Translations under genes and position numbers: made by a program
The notes under the pieces: model-generated
What the model saw: only the letters and a program-made list of their open reading frames with translations
Database searches by the model: none
What the model was told of the DNA's origin: nothing
Shown here: piece by piece, positions 15,968-24,489 of the stretch
Layout: the number at the start of each line of letters is the position of its first letter
Position numbering within the stretch: position 1 is the stretch's first letter
Origin: UBA4722 sp044221135
Lineage (GTDB): Bacteria; Pseudomonadota; Gammaproteobacteria; DSM-16500
Assembly (NCBI GenBank): GCA_044221135.1
Contig: JBGAPT010000021.1
Location: 1-32,237, forward strand
Reading direction: 5' to 3'
Length of the DNA: 32,237 bases

Positions 15968-16225
15968 CCGTTAGATAAGCTGGACGAACCAATATCTTCT
16001 TAACTGTACTATTTTGTACTACCTTTAAAAAAGGAAGCAAAATTTTCATAATTATGAAGAGGATATAGAGAGAAAAAAGCATTTTTTTGTAAAAAAATGG
16101 TTCACTTTTAAGGTTTTTGTAGCTGATTTTGTAATGGAATGCCCCAATATCATCTCTCTCTCGTTTGACGGAAAATAAACTATACTTAACGTGGCTCTAC
16201 AAACAACCTCATTAGGAGCTCTAAT

Positions 16226-17629
16226 ATGAAGCAGTCCACTCCAGCATCACTCGTTAAACTAGCAGGGATTTTGCTTTTAAGTGCTACTTTTGCATCTCCT
16301 TCTTTTGGCTTCAAAGAAGAGGATCCTAATGTATCTATGAGCGCAGCTCATAGCAAAACTGATGCGTTACAAAAAGACGATATTGACCGTTTTACAAACG
16401 CTATCGCGCAAATTAAAGATTTCTACGTGCAACAAACCAGTGATAAAAAATTGTTAGAAGATGCTATACGCGGCATGTTAAGCGGCCTAGATCCCCATTC
16501 TGAATATCTTGATGAAGATTCTTATAAAACCCTGCTGATGGCCACAACTGGCGCTTTTGGCGGCTTAGGGGTTGAGGTCACTGGTGAATATGGTGTCCTC
16601 AAAGTCATCAGTCCTGTCGACGATACACCTGCAGCAAAAGCAGGTATCAAGCCTGGTGACTATATTGTTGCTATCAACGGCAAATTGGTCAATGAAATGA
16701 CATTAAATGAAGCTGTCGATAGCATGCGTGGCAAAAAAGGCACGCCTGTCACCCTCACCGTTATTCGTAAAAATCTCAAAACACCTATAGTCTATAAATT
16801 AACACGTGAAACCATTCATATATCAAGCATAAAAAGCAACATGCTAGGTGATGGATTTGGTTATGTTCGTATCAGTGAATTCCAAGAACCTACCGCCGGA
16901 CTGATGACATCTGCTATTGATAAATTGAAAAAGCAGGCAGGTGGCCAGCTAAAAGGATTAGTGCTTGACCTGCGTAATAACCCTGGTGGTTTATTAGAAT
17001 CAGCAGTGCAAGTAGCCAATGTATTTTTGGATGATAGAAAAACTCAACAATTTAACAACCTGATTGTTTACACAGAGGGACGTTTCCCCAGTGCAAAATA
17101 CAGTGCTAAGGCAACCCATATCGGTGATATCCTGGATGGCGCACCCATGGTTGTATTGGTCAATGCAGGCTCTGCTTCTGCTTCAGAAATTGTTGCGGGT
17201 GCCTTGCAAGATTATCATCGTGCAATCGTAGTCGGTATCAACAGCTTTGGTAAAGGCTCAGTACAAACTGTATTGCCTCTGGATGAGAAACATGCAATCA
17301 AATTAACGACGGCTCTTTATCACACGCCTTCTGGCCGTGTCATTCAAAATAAAGGTATCGTGCCTGACCTCATGGTTGAAGACATGAAAGTAGAAAACGA
17401 GAAAACAGATACACTAGCGCTTGCACCGATCAGGGAATTTGAATTAAAAGGTCATCTCTCAGATAAAAATTCTGCTACGACTCCCAACCCTGATGACAAA
17501 AACGATTCCATTACTTTAGCTCGATCTGACTTTCAATTGTATCAAGCATTAAAAACCCTAAAAACAATGGTAATGATTGAAAAAAAACAAAGCTTGATAT
17601 CCGCGGAACACAGCACTGCATCAAACTAG
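16226..17629 (+). CDS. ctpA: C-terminal processing serine protease (S41 family, CtpA-like)
   Basis: A periplasmic tail-cleaving protease. The 467-residue protein has a signal peptide (about 1-28, ending near PSFGFK), a PDZ domain (about 100-185, with GLGVEVT and GIKPGDYIVAING), and the S41 catalytic core. The catalytic serine is Ser318 in NAGSASASEIVAG, and the general base is Lys343 in FGKGSVQT, 25 residues later as in B. subtilis CtpB. The LVLDLRNNPGGLL motif is also intact. The ATG is preceded by AGGAGCTCTA. In many gammaproteobacteria a ctpA of this type follows gpmI and an envC-like gene; here no envC-like gene intervenes. The stop codon overlaps the left end of a family 3 repeat element. 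Confidence 0.95.
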   Translation: MKQSTPASLVKLAGILLLSATFASPSFGFKEEDPNVSMSAAHSKTDALQKDDIDRFTNAIAQIKDFYVQQTSDKKLLEDAIRGMLSGLDPHSEYLDEDSYKTLLMATTGAFGGLGVEVTGEYGVLKVISPVDDTPAAKAGIKPGDYIVAINGKLVNEMTLNEAVDSMRGKKGTPVTLTVIRKNLKTPIVYKLTRETIHISSIKSNMLGDGFGYVRISEFQEPTAGLMTSAIDKLKKQAGGQLKGLVLDLRNNPGGLLESAVQVANVFLDDRKTQQFNNLIVYTEGRFPSAKYSAKATHIGDILDGAPMVVLVNAGSASASEIVAGALQDYHRAIVVGINSFGKGSVQTVLPLDEKHAIKLTTALYHTPSGRVIQNKGIVPDLMVEDMKVENEKTDTLALAPIREFELKGHLSDKNSATTPNPDDKNDSITLARSDFQLYQALKTLKTMVMIEKKQSLISAEHSTASN

Positions 17630-17770
17630 GGTCTGTTGACAATTCTACTATGCCGGGCGTAATGCCTTGATTTCCTGTGCTCCGCTGCACATTTACTTGT
17701 ATGTAAACTCCGCTGCGGTGTTCGAAAATCAAGGCATTCCACCTCAGCCTAGCGAATTGTCAACAGATCC
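17629..17770. mobile_element. Palindromic miniature element, family 3
   Basis: A 142-bp element whose ends are an inverted pair, GGGTCTGTTGACAATTC on the left and GGATCTGTTGACAATTC on the minus strand at the right. An inner inverted pair follows: AATGCCTTGATTT (17661-17673) and AAATCAAGGCATT (17726-17738). The centre (17683-17714) contains TTTACTTGTATGTAAA and repeated CTCCGCTGC. CTA is found on both sides, a possible 3-bp duplication, which would suit an IS5-type source but is too short to be sure. It sits between the convergent ctpA and miaA and could end transcription on both strands. Confidence 0.7.
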
Positions 17771-17792
17771 TAAAGAAATTTTTCTGATTATC

Positions 17793-18799
17793 TTATTTCT
17801 TACTTCCACTCTGACTTTGTCGAAGAGTGGCATCTAAGATAAGTGTTTTTAAAGTTAAATAAGTCACAACCTGCTCAAATAAATCGTTTGCCTCACTATC
17901 AAACCAAACAGCCCCTGGCCAACTACGCAACCATGTTAACTGTCGTTTTGCCAACTGCCGTGTCGCAATAACACCTTTATCGCGCATTTCATCGAAAGTC
18001 AATTTACCTTCCAAATATTCCCATACCTGCCTATATCCCACCGAACGTATTGCTGGAGTTGCTAAGTTTAAATTATCATATAAAAATAATTGTTTCACTT
18101 CATCGACAAACCCTGCATCCAATCATCGACAAACCCTGCATCCAACATTTGAAAAAACCGTTGTTGAATACGTTCATGTAAAATAGCGCGATTTTGCGGA
18201 GCAACCACCAAATAATGGAATGCATAATCCACACTACTCTTCTCTTGATTATCATGCCAAGCTGTTAAACTTTTCGCAGTCAACGCATGTACTTCTAAAG
18301 CACGTTGAATACGCTGACTGTCTTGTGGATGAATACGCTGCGCTGCAACAGGATCCACTCTTGTCAAACGGCTGTGTAAAGCCGGCCAACCCAGCTCTTC
18401 TCCTTCGCGTGATAATTTCGATCGAAGCTCAGCATCTGCTGAAGGCATCACTGCAATCCCTTGTTGCAAGGTACGAAAATACAGCATTGTACCGCCTACC
18501 AAAAGTGGAATCTTACCTTTCGCCTGAATAATGGCTATTTCACGTAATGCATCTTCTCTAAACTGTGCTGCTGAATAAGGTTCTTGTGGTTCACGAATAT
18601 TAATTAAATGATGCGGCGCTATAGCTAAAACATCAGGCCCTGGCTTGGCAGTCCCAATATCCATACCTTGATAGACCATTGCAGAATCGACGCTGATAAT
18701 TTCAAATGGAAAATGCTGGACTAATTGTACAGCTAATTGAGTTTTACCTGATGCAGTAGGTCCCATTAGACAAACAACCAGGGGCTTTGTAATGATCAT
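17793..18799 (-). pseudogene. miaA: miaA, tRNA dimethylallyltransferase, frameshifted by a 23-bp tandem duplication
   Basis: MiaA adds a dimethylallyl group to A37 of tRNAs that read codons starting with U. The 5' part (18799 to 18095) gives 234 residues with the P-loop GPTASGKT, DSAMVYQGMDIGTAKP and the QDSQRIQRALEV segment. The 3' part is open in another frame (from about 18122 to 17793) and continues the family sequence with AGFVDEVKQLFL, AIRSVGYRQVWEYL and GVIATRQLAKRQLTWLR. A 23-bp sequence is present twice in tandem at the join. Removing one copy gives an uninterrupted 327-residue protein of normal length. As it stands, the product loses the C-terminal quarter including the conserved RQLAKRQ tRNA-contact region. 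The gene follows mutL with a one-base overlap. A sequencing or assembly error is possible. Confidence 0.92.
18100..18145. repeat. Exact 23-bp tandem duplication inside miaA
   Basis: Unit 1 is at 18100-18122 and unit 2 at 18123-18145. The two are identical (TCATCGACAAAC then CCTGCATCCAA). Twenty-three is not a multiple of three, so the duplication shifts the miaA frame. The first unit has not accumulated differences, so the event is recent, or an assembly artefact. Confidence 0.97.
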
Positions 18800-20619
18800 T
18801 ACTGTCCACGCAAAAATAATCGATCTAATTCAGCAAGAGAAAACTGTGTCCACGTGGGCCGTCCGTGGTTACATTGACCGCTATGTTCCGTATTTTCCAT
18901 CGCGCGTAACAATGCATTCATTTCAGGAATAGATAATTTACGTTGCGCCCGCACTGCAGCGTGGCACGCCATTGTTGCGAGCAAATGATCTATACGTTCA
19001 TCTATTCTCGTACTTTTTTCATGCTCAATCAAATCAGATGCAATATCACGTAGCAATTGTTCAACATTGCTATCACGCAAGACATCAGGCACTTCTCGTA
19101 CTATTAATGCTTCCGGGCTCATACGTTCTATACGTAGGCCTAACTGTTGAAATGTGCGCTCGTGACTATCAAGCCTATCGATTTCACGCTCGCTTAACTT
19201 CACTGTAATCGGAATCAATAAAGGCTGCGAAACCAATCTATGTTCTGAAAAATTTTTCTTAAACTGTTCATAGAGCACTCGTTCATGCGCTGCATGCATA
19301 TCAACTAAAACCAATCCTTCTGCATTTTCTGCGAGAATAAAGATATTGCGTAATTGTGCTAATGCAAAGCCCAGCGGTGGAATAATCGTCTCTGCCTGCT
19401 GATTGGCTAAGTTGTTTGACGCTACTGGAATAGTATGCAAATGATGATATGCTGTCATTTGCTCACGAACTTTGAATGGTAAAGTTTGCTGTTTCGGCTG
19501 ATAAGACGAAAAATGTTTTTCTGAATGTAAATGCTCAGATTGTTCTAGCACAGCAGTAGACACAGCAATTTCACCTGTCACTAAGTTAACTGCAGGTGGC
19601 GCAATACCACATTGCCCAGGACGTATGTGAGCCAATGCATCTTGAATACGATGAAAAATAAAATCATGGACTACACGGTTTTCACGAAAACGGACTTCAT
19701 GTTTAGTAGGATGCACATTCACATCAACTTCTTGTGGCGCTATTTCTAAAAACAATACAAATGCGGGATGGCGACCACCATATAATACATCATGGTATGC
19801 TTGACGCACCGCGTGATTCACTAATTTATCACGCACTATACGACCATTCACATAAAAATATTGTAAATCAGCTTGCGCTCTAGAAAATGTAGGCAAAGCA
19901 ATCCAGCCTGATAATTTTAATCCCGAGATAGTACTCTCTATTTTTAATGCATTTTCCATGAAACTTTGTCCGCACAAACTACTAAGACGCTGCTCACGCT
20001 CTGCCTCAGAGTGCGCCGCCCGGTATTGACGCACCAGTTTTTGATTGTGTCTCAATGTAAAATTGACATCAGACGAGCTCAGAGCCATACGTTTTATTAA
20101 TTCATCAATATGTTCAAATTCCGTTTTTTCTGCACGAAGAAATTTTTTGCGCGCGGGTGTATTAAAAAACAAATCACGAACCTCGATAGTCGTTCCTTGC
20201 GGATGTGCTGCAGGGTTTGCTTGTAACTCTTGCTCCATCCCCTCGGTTTGCACTTGCCACCCGGCATTATTGGCTATAGCAGATGTTAACACCAATCGTG
20301 AAATAGAACTGATACTCGCTAATGCTTCTCCACGAAAACCCAGTGTGTTTATTTTCTCAAGATCATCTAATTCTTTTATTTTACTCGTTGTATGCCGACT
20401 CAGCGCCAAAACCAAATCATCTGGGTGAACACCAGCACCATTATCACGTACCCGTATCAAACGTGTACCGCCTTGATCAATCTCTAAATCAATTTTAGTG
20501 GCACCCGCATCCAAACTATTTTCAACCAATTCTTTGACTACAGAAGCTGGACGTTCTATCACTTCGCCAGCAGAAATTTGATTAGCTAGAATACCACTTA
20601 ATTTTTGAACACGACTCAT
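18799..20619 (-). CDS. mutL: DNA mismatch repair protein MutL
   Basis: The matchmaker of mismatch repair. The 606-residue protein has the GHKL ATPase start (IAAGE-like ISAGEVIERP, ENSLDAGA at 33-40, GFRGEALASI at 94-103), and the FFNTPARKKFL motif. The C-terminal dimerisation domain carries DMHAAHERVLYE at 440-451, which fits the DQHA-x2-E-x4-E endonuclease motif with Met for Gln. It also has ACHAAVRAQRKL and CNHGRPT. This points to a nicking MutL as in Pseudomonas, rather than the E. coli MutL that relies on MutH. It starts one base inside the amidase stop (TAATG) and ends in the miaA start. Confidence 0.96.
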   Translation of the reverse strand: MSRVQKLSGILANQISAGEVIERPASVVKELVENSLDAGATKIDLEIDQGGTRLIRVRDNGAGVHPDDLVLALSRHTTSKIKELDDLEKINTLGFRGEALASISSISRLVLTSAIANNAGWQVQTEGMEQELQANPAAHPQGTTIEVRDLFFNTPARKKFLRAEKTEFEHIDELIKRMALSSSDVNFTLRHNQKLVRQYRAAHSEAEREQRLSSLCGQSFMENALKIESTISGLKLSGWIALPTFSRAQADLQYFYVNGRIVRDKLVNHAVRQAYHDVLYGGRHPAFVLFLEIAPQEVDVNVHPTKHEVRFRENRVVHDFIFHRIQDALAHIRPGQCGIAPPAVNLVTGEIAVSTAVLEQSEHLHSEKHFSSYQPKQQTLPFKVREQMTAYHHLHTIPVASNNLANQQAETIIPPLGFALAQLRNIFILAENAEGLVLVDMHAAHERVLYEQFKKNFSEHRLVSQPLLIPITVKLSEREIDRLDSHERTFQQLGLRIERMSPEALIVREVPDVLRDSNVEQLLRDIASDLIEHEKSTRIDERIDHLLATMACHAAVRAQRKLSIPEMNALLRAMENTEHSGQCNHGRPTWTQFSLAELDRLFLRGQ

Positions 20620-21848
20620 TAGATACCTGCTGCTGCATATTTTTTCTGGTAATGCTGAATGCCATTAAATAGAGAGATAGCGATTTTATGCTGATATGTT
20701 TTATCACGCAAACGTAATTCTTCTGTTGGATTTGAAATAAACCCTGTTTCAACCAAAACAGAGGGAATATCGGGTGATTTCAAGACCATAAAAGGCGCTT
20801 GCTCCACACGGGAGTAATGCAGCATCGTCACATTATCTATTTCATCCAGCAAAGCTGCGCCTAAGCGCATACTATCAGTGACAGTGGCTGTCTGCGCAAG
20901 ATCAATTAAGACAGAACGAAGCAAAGGACTTTGATCATTGAGTTCACTCAATGCAACACCTCCTAATTCAGAATAATTATCGCGTCTCGCTAACCACCGA
21001 GCAGCGATACTGGTTGCGCCATTTTTAGATAATGCATACACTGATGCACCACTAGCCCAATTATTGAAATAAGAATCTGCATGAATAGAAATATAAATAT
21101 CGGCTTTATTTTTTCGGGCGTACACTAAACGATTATGTAGAGTGACATAATAGTCACCATTACGAGTCAACACTGCACGCATAGTAGGTTCCCGATTGAT
21201 TAACTCTGCCAACTGCTTAGAAATTTTTAATACTATATTTTTTTCTCTAGTACCCAAGCTACCTATAGCGCCAGTGTCTCTCCCTCCATGGCCGGGGTCA
21301 ATGATCACCATTAACAAATGCTTTGTCGCTAATGCAGGTTTTTCATTTTTGGTAGTATTCACATATTTATTCATCATTGGCTGAGATATTAAATTTATTT
21401 TCTGTGACTTGTCACGGACATAAGGAGCTGGGAGGTGACTAAGGGAGGGAACAACAGAAGTTGCAAACGTCACAACTACCTGCTGCGCTGGCAAATCACT
21501 CATTGTTTTGAAATGAAAAGAATGATTGATATCAAATACCAGTCTTAACACGCCAGGCTTAGGTTCACCACTGCGAACACTAGTAATATCTGAGTGAGTA
21601 AAATGCAGCGATTTTAACTTGACTGCTAACTGCGTATTAGAAAAATCAAAAACCAAGCGATCGGGATGTGCCAAAGTAAAAATATGAGGCTGGCTTGGTG
21701 CTGATAATTTAATGATGATTTGGGTTGGTGTACTTGCCTCAAGAATTTGGATATTTGTAATTTTTGCAGGTGCAGCATAGGCGAAAAAAGGTAAGCTCAT
21801 CATGAACCAGCCTAAAACTAACCACAATAATCGCCATTTATTTATCAT
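20619..21848 (-). CDS. N-acetylmuramoyl-L-alanine amidase (AmiB/AmiC type)
   Basis: Periplasmic zinc amidase that splits septal peptidoglycan so daughter cells can part. The 409-residue protein has a signal peptide (about 1-24, ending AYA), an AMIN domain (about 28-125) that targets it to the septum, a linker, and an Amidase_3 domain starting near VIIDPGHGGRDTGAIG. The zinc ligands are in DPGHGG and ISIHADSY, and the catalytic Glu is in VLVETGFISN. There is no C-terminal LysM, unlike E. coli AmiB. The ATG at 21848 overlaps the tsaE end by 11 bases; an in-frame start at 21893 would push the signal peptide 15 residues inward. AMIN before the amidase fits both AmiB and AmiC, so no symbol is given; the tsaE-amiB-mutL-miaA order favours AmiB. 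Confidence 0.93.
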   Translation of the reverse strand: MINKWRLLWLVLGWFMMSLPFFAYAAPAKITNIQILEASTPTQIIIKLSAPSQPHIFTLAHPDRLVFDFSNTQLAVKLKSLHFTHSDITSVRSGEPKPGVLRLVFDINHSFHFKTMSDLPAQQVVVTFATSVVPSLSHLPAPYVRDKSQKINLISQPMMNKYVNTTKNEKPALATKHLLMVIIDPGHGGRDTGAIGSLGTREKNIVLKISKQLAELINREPTMRAVLTRNGDYYVTLHNRLVYARKNKADIYISIHADSYFNNWASGASVYALSKNGATSIAARWLARRDNYSELGGVALSELNDQSPLLRSVLIDLAQTATVTDSMRLGAALLDEIDNVTMLHYSRVEQAPFMVLKSPDIPSVLVETGFISNPTEELRLRDKTYQHKIAISLFNGIQHYQKKYAAAGI

Positions 21849-22323
21849 GTTGTAATCGCTGCAGAATAGTTTCACCGACTGTTGACTGAGCAATCAACTC
21901 TATTTCACGACTATTGCCCCGCATATTAATATAACAAGATAAATCCGGTGCAGGCAATAAACCTTTTCCATGCTCTGGCCATTCAATAAGACAAAACGCA
22001 TTAGGAATTAAATAATCCTGTATACCAATCAATTCGAGCTCATAAGGGTTATGTAGTCTATATAAATCAAAATGAAAAACAGTACATCCAGAGAGATTAT
22101 AGGGCTCAACTAAAGTATAGGTAGGACTCTTGACCCGACTATCATAGCCCAAGCCCAGCAAAAAGCCGCGTGCCAATGTTGTTTTACCCGCACCCAGTTG
22201 GCCATATAAAAATATCACTCGATTGGAGTCTATAGGGTATAGCGACACTCGTGCAAGCCGCTTCCCGAACTCTAACATACTGGACTCATCCGGAATAAAT
22301 TTTATATAAGCTGCTTTTTCCAT
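21838..22323 (-). CDS. tsaE: tRNA threonylcarbamoyladenosine biosynthesis ATPase TsaE
   Basis: ATPase partner of TsaB and TsaD in making t6A37 on tRNAs reading ANN codons. The 161-residue protein has the P-loop GQLGAGKTT at 41-49, the family segment VKSPTYTLVEPY, the Walker B-like VFHFDLYRL, and IEWPEHG. Length is typical. It starts one base after the nnrD stop and overlaps the amidase gene by 11 bases, so it is part of the nnrD-tsaE-amidase-mutL-miaA operon. TsaD, the catalytic partner, is encoded at 26008-27015. Confidence 0.95.
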   Translation of the reverse strand: MEKAAYIKFIPDESSMLEFGKRLARVSLYPIDSNRVIFLYGQLGAGKTTLARGFLLGLGYDSRVKSPTYTLVEPYNLSGCTVFHFDLYRLHNPYELELIGIQDYLIPNAFCLIEWPEHGKGLLPAPDLSCYINMRGNSREIELIAQSTVGETILQRLQHDK

Positions 22324-22324
22324 T

Positions 22325-23146
22325 TTAAGAATTCACCAGCCGCCGTAAATAGGGAAACAAATCACTCGCGATCATGCCTCGTTCACCTTCTTTTTTCGCC
22401 AGATCACCTGCCTCAGCATGCACTAATACCCCTAATTTTGCTGCGATAAAAAGCGAAATCCCTTGTGCCACTAATCCACCTATCACACCACTTAAAACAT
22501 CGCCCATCCCTGCTGTTGCCATCCCAGGATTGCCGGCTCCGCATAATGCAGGCTTACCATCCTCTGCCACAATCAAGGTGCCTGATCCTTTCAATACACT
22601 AACACCCCCATATTTTTTCTGTAATGCCAACACGGCTGCCAAGCGATCATTTTGAATAGCTTCAGTTGTCGTATTCAATAATCGCGCTGCCTCACCAGGA
22701 TGCGGAGTGAGTACCCAATTCACATAATTTATATGTTTTTTAGCAAGCAAATTTAAGGCATCCGCATCCATTATTAATAATTTTTTACTTTTAAGAACAC
22801 ACGCCAATATTTTTTTAGCCCAATTAGATTGGCCTAATCCTGGCCCAAGCACAACCACTGTGGCTTTAATAAGTAAGGGTGCCAAGTCTTTAGCATGAGT
22901 AATGCCATGACACATCATCTCTGATCGCATCAAATTCAAGCTACTTGCATGCTCAGATCGTGTAGCCACACTCACCAATCCCGCCCCAACCCGTAATGCC
23001 GCTTCAGCCGCCAAACGAACCGCACCCGAAAAACCGTAATCACCGCCCACCACCAAGACATGGCCAAATGAACCTTTAAAGCTATCCTGTTGACGTGGCT
23101 TAAGATACTGGGCAAATTGTATTAATTGCATTTTTTCAACCATCAT
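22325..23146 (-). CDS. nnrD: ADP-dependent NAD(P)H-hydrate dehydratase, stand-alone
   Basis: Repairs damaged, hydrated NADH and NADPH using ADP. The 273-residue protein is only the ribokinase-like dehydratase domain: GHVLVVGGDYGFSGAVRLAA near the start, LGPGLGQS, LDADALNLL-like (MDADALNLL), LTPHPGEAARLL, and the catalytic NPGMATAGMGDVLSGVIGG. In E. coli and most gammaproteobacteria the protein is a fusion of about 500 residues with an N-terminal epimerase (NnrE); that half is absent here. The ATG overlaps the terC stop (ATGA) and GAGG lies six bases upstream, so the two genes are translationally coupled. tsaE follows after one base. Confidence 0.93.
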   Translation of the reverse strand: MMVEKMQLIQFAQYLKPRQQDSFKGSFGHVLVVGGDYGFSGAVRLAAEAALRVGAGLVSVATRSEHASSLNLMRSEMMCHGITHAKDLAPLLIKATVVVLGPGLGQSNWAKKILACVLKSKKLLIMDADALNLLAKKHINYVNWVLTPHPGEAARLLNTTTEAIQNDRLAAVLALQKKYGGVSVLKGSGTLIVAEDGKPALCGAGNPGMATAGMGDVLSGVIGGLVAQGISLFIAAKLGVLVHAEAGDLAKKEGERGMIASDLFPYLRRLVNS

Positions 23147-24096
23147 GCATTACCTCGCCGGCGATTAAGCATACTTAAAACAACGGTCGTTGCCAAAATA
23201 GCCGCAACGATACTTAATGCTAATACTATAGGTATGATGACCCACGGCGCGAGCAACATTTTTACCCCAATAAATACCAATATCAATGCAATGCCATACT
23301 TTAATAAGTGAAACCGTACCAGCATATGTGCCAATAAAAAATAAAGTGCACGCAACCCTAAAATAGCAAAAATATTTGAAGTAAATACAATAAATGGATC
23401 ACTCGTAATTGCAAAAATAGCTGGAATACTGTCCATAGCAAAAATTAAGTCACTCACTTCAATTAAAATTAAAACTAAAAATAAAGGCGTGATATACCAA
23501 CGCTGTTTTTGTTTAATAAAAAACTTTTCTTCATGAAAATTTTCAGTCACATGAAAATGACGTCGCACCCAACGCAAAATAGGATTTTGTGCATAATCTT
23601 TTTTAGTTTCTTCAGGAAACAACATCTTAATTCCCGTCAACACTAAAAAAATTCCAAACACATATAATATCCAATGAAATTCTGCTACTAACCAAGTCCC
23701 TCCTAATATAACCAACAAGCGTAAAATAACAGCACTTAATACACCATACAGCAATACACGATGCTGATACTCAGCAGGCACAGAAAAATAGCTAAATATC
23801 ATGACAAAAACAAACATATTATCAACTGAAAGTGATTGTTCGATCACATAGCCTGTAAAAAACTCCAATGCCTTTTGATTTGCAACAACAATACCCTGCG
23901 TTTGCGAAAGATACGACCAAAGTAACCCATCAAAACAAAGCGCGCAAATAATACACAGCACTACCCAGCTCAATGCTTGCCGTGTAGACACTCTCTTTTC
24001 TTTATTTCTGCCTAGCAAAAAAATATCAATCGCTAGCACAATAAAAATAAAAATAATAAAGCTTAGCCACATCCACCAAGAACCAATCGAATACAT
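23143..24096 (-). CDS. TerC-family integral membrane protein
   Basis: The TerC/Alx family are seven- to nine-helix inner-membrane proteins linked to manganese export and metal loading of secreted enzymes. The 317-residue protein has the family's acidic membrane motifs: FTGYVIEQSLSVDNMFVF (about 82-99) and EVSDLIFAMDSIPAIFAIT (about 208-226). It also has several clear hydrophobic helices and a loop LFPEETKKDY between them. The start at 24096 has AAGGAG seven bases upstream. It heads the terC-nnrD-tsaE-amidase-mutL-miaA run. TerC and Alx cannot be told apart by eye, so no symbol is given. Confidence 0.93.
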   Translation of the reverse strand: MYSIGSWWMWLSFIIFIFIVLAIDIFLLGRNKEKRVSTRQALSWVVLCIICALCFDGLLWSYLSQTQGIVVANQKALEFFTGYVIEQSLSVDNMFVFVMIFSYFSVPAEYQHRVLLYGVLSAVILRLLVILGGTWLVAEFHWILYVFGIFLVLTGIKMLFPEETKKDYAQNPILRWVRRHFHVTENFHEEKFFIKQKQRWYITPLFLVLILIEVSDLIFAMDSIPAIFAITSDPFIVFTSNIFAILGLRALYFLLAHMLVRFHLLKYGIALILVFIGVKMLLAPWVIIPIVLALSIVAAILATTVVLSMLNRRRGNA

Positions 24097-24156
24097 CACC
24101 CATCTCCTTGAGCTATTTTTATTCAAAAATTAATGAGCCATTCATCACACAGCATG

Positions 24157-24184
24157 TTGACAGTAACGCCTATTGCTGTAACAT
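24157..24184 (+). promoter_or_regulatory. Sigma-70 promoter of the small secreted gene
   Basis: A perfect -35 TTGACA (24157-24162), 16 bp, then -10 TAACAT (24179-24184). The leader to the ATG at 24247 would be about 55 nt. The good promoter shows that the gene was, or still is, expressed. Confidence 0.65.
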
Positions 24185-24246
24185 TAACTCGCGCGGGAAT
24201 CGCGTATTTATTTACATTAAACCTTAACACAACAAGGAATTAAACA

Positions 24247-24487
24247 ATGAGAAAATTATCACGCTTACTACTATTTGAGTATCCCATGCCTAGCTTTTTC
24301 TGGTATGGCATTTGCTGATGAGCCTACAACCCCACCAGCACCACCAGAAAAAACACCAACACTGTTTAAAAGAGCTAGCAAGGTTCCAACTCCTCCCACT
24401 GCTCCTGCTGCTGCAAATCTAGCTGACCAAGCACCAACAGAACCAACCAAAACACCTGCACCAGAAGGCACACCAACTGCTTTCTAA
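24247..24487 (+). pseudogene. Small secreted Pro/Thr/Ala-rich protein, frameshifted in its signal peptide
   Basis: From the ATG at 24247, with AAGGAA about eight bases upstream, the frame reads MRKLSRLLL and then runs into a stop at 24316. The rest continues in another frame from 24275: LSIPCLAFSGMAFADEPTTPP and on to 24487. Removing one T from the TTT at 24274-24276 joins the two as a 79-residue protein. It would have a textbook signal peptide (basic MRKLSR, hydrophobic core, AFA cleavage site) and a mature part of about 56 residues rich in Pro, Thr and Ala. A promoter and a terminator flank it. The extra T could be a real mutation, a reading error, or a frame-switching site. The function is unknown; a small periplasmic or secreted peptide. 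Confidence 0.8.
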
Positions 24488-24489
24488 AA

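Noticed and set aside
16167..16188. TTGACG and TATACT upstream of ctpA as a promoter pair
   Set aside because: Only about 10 bp apart, too close for sigma-70; TATACT alone may still be a -10.
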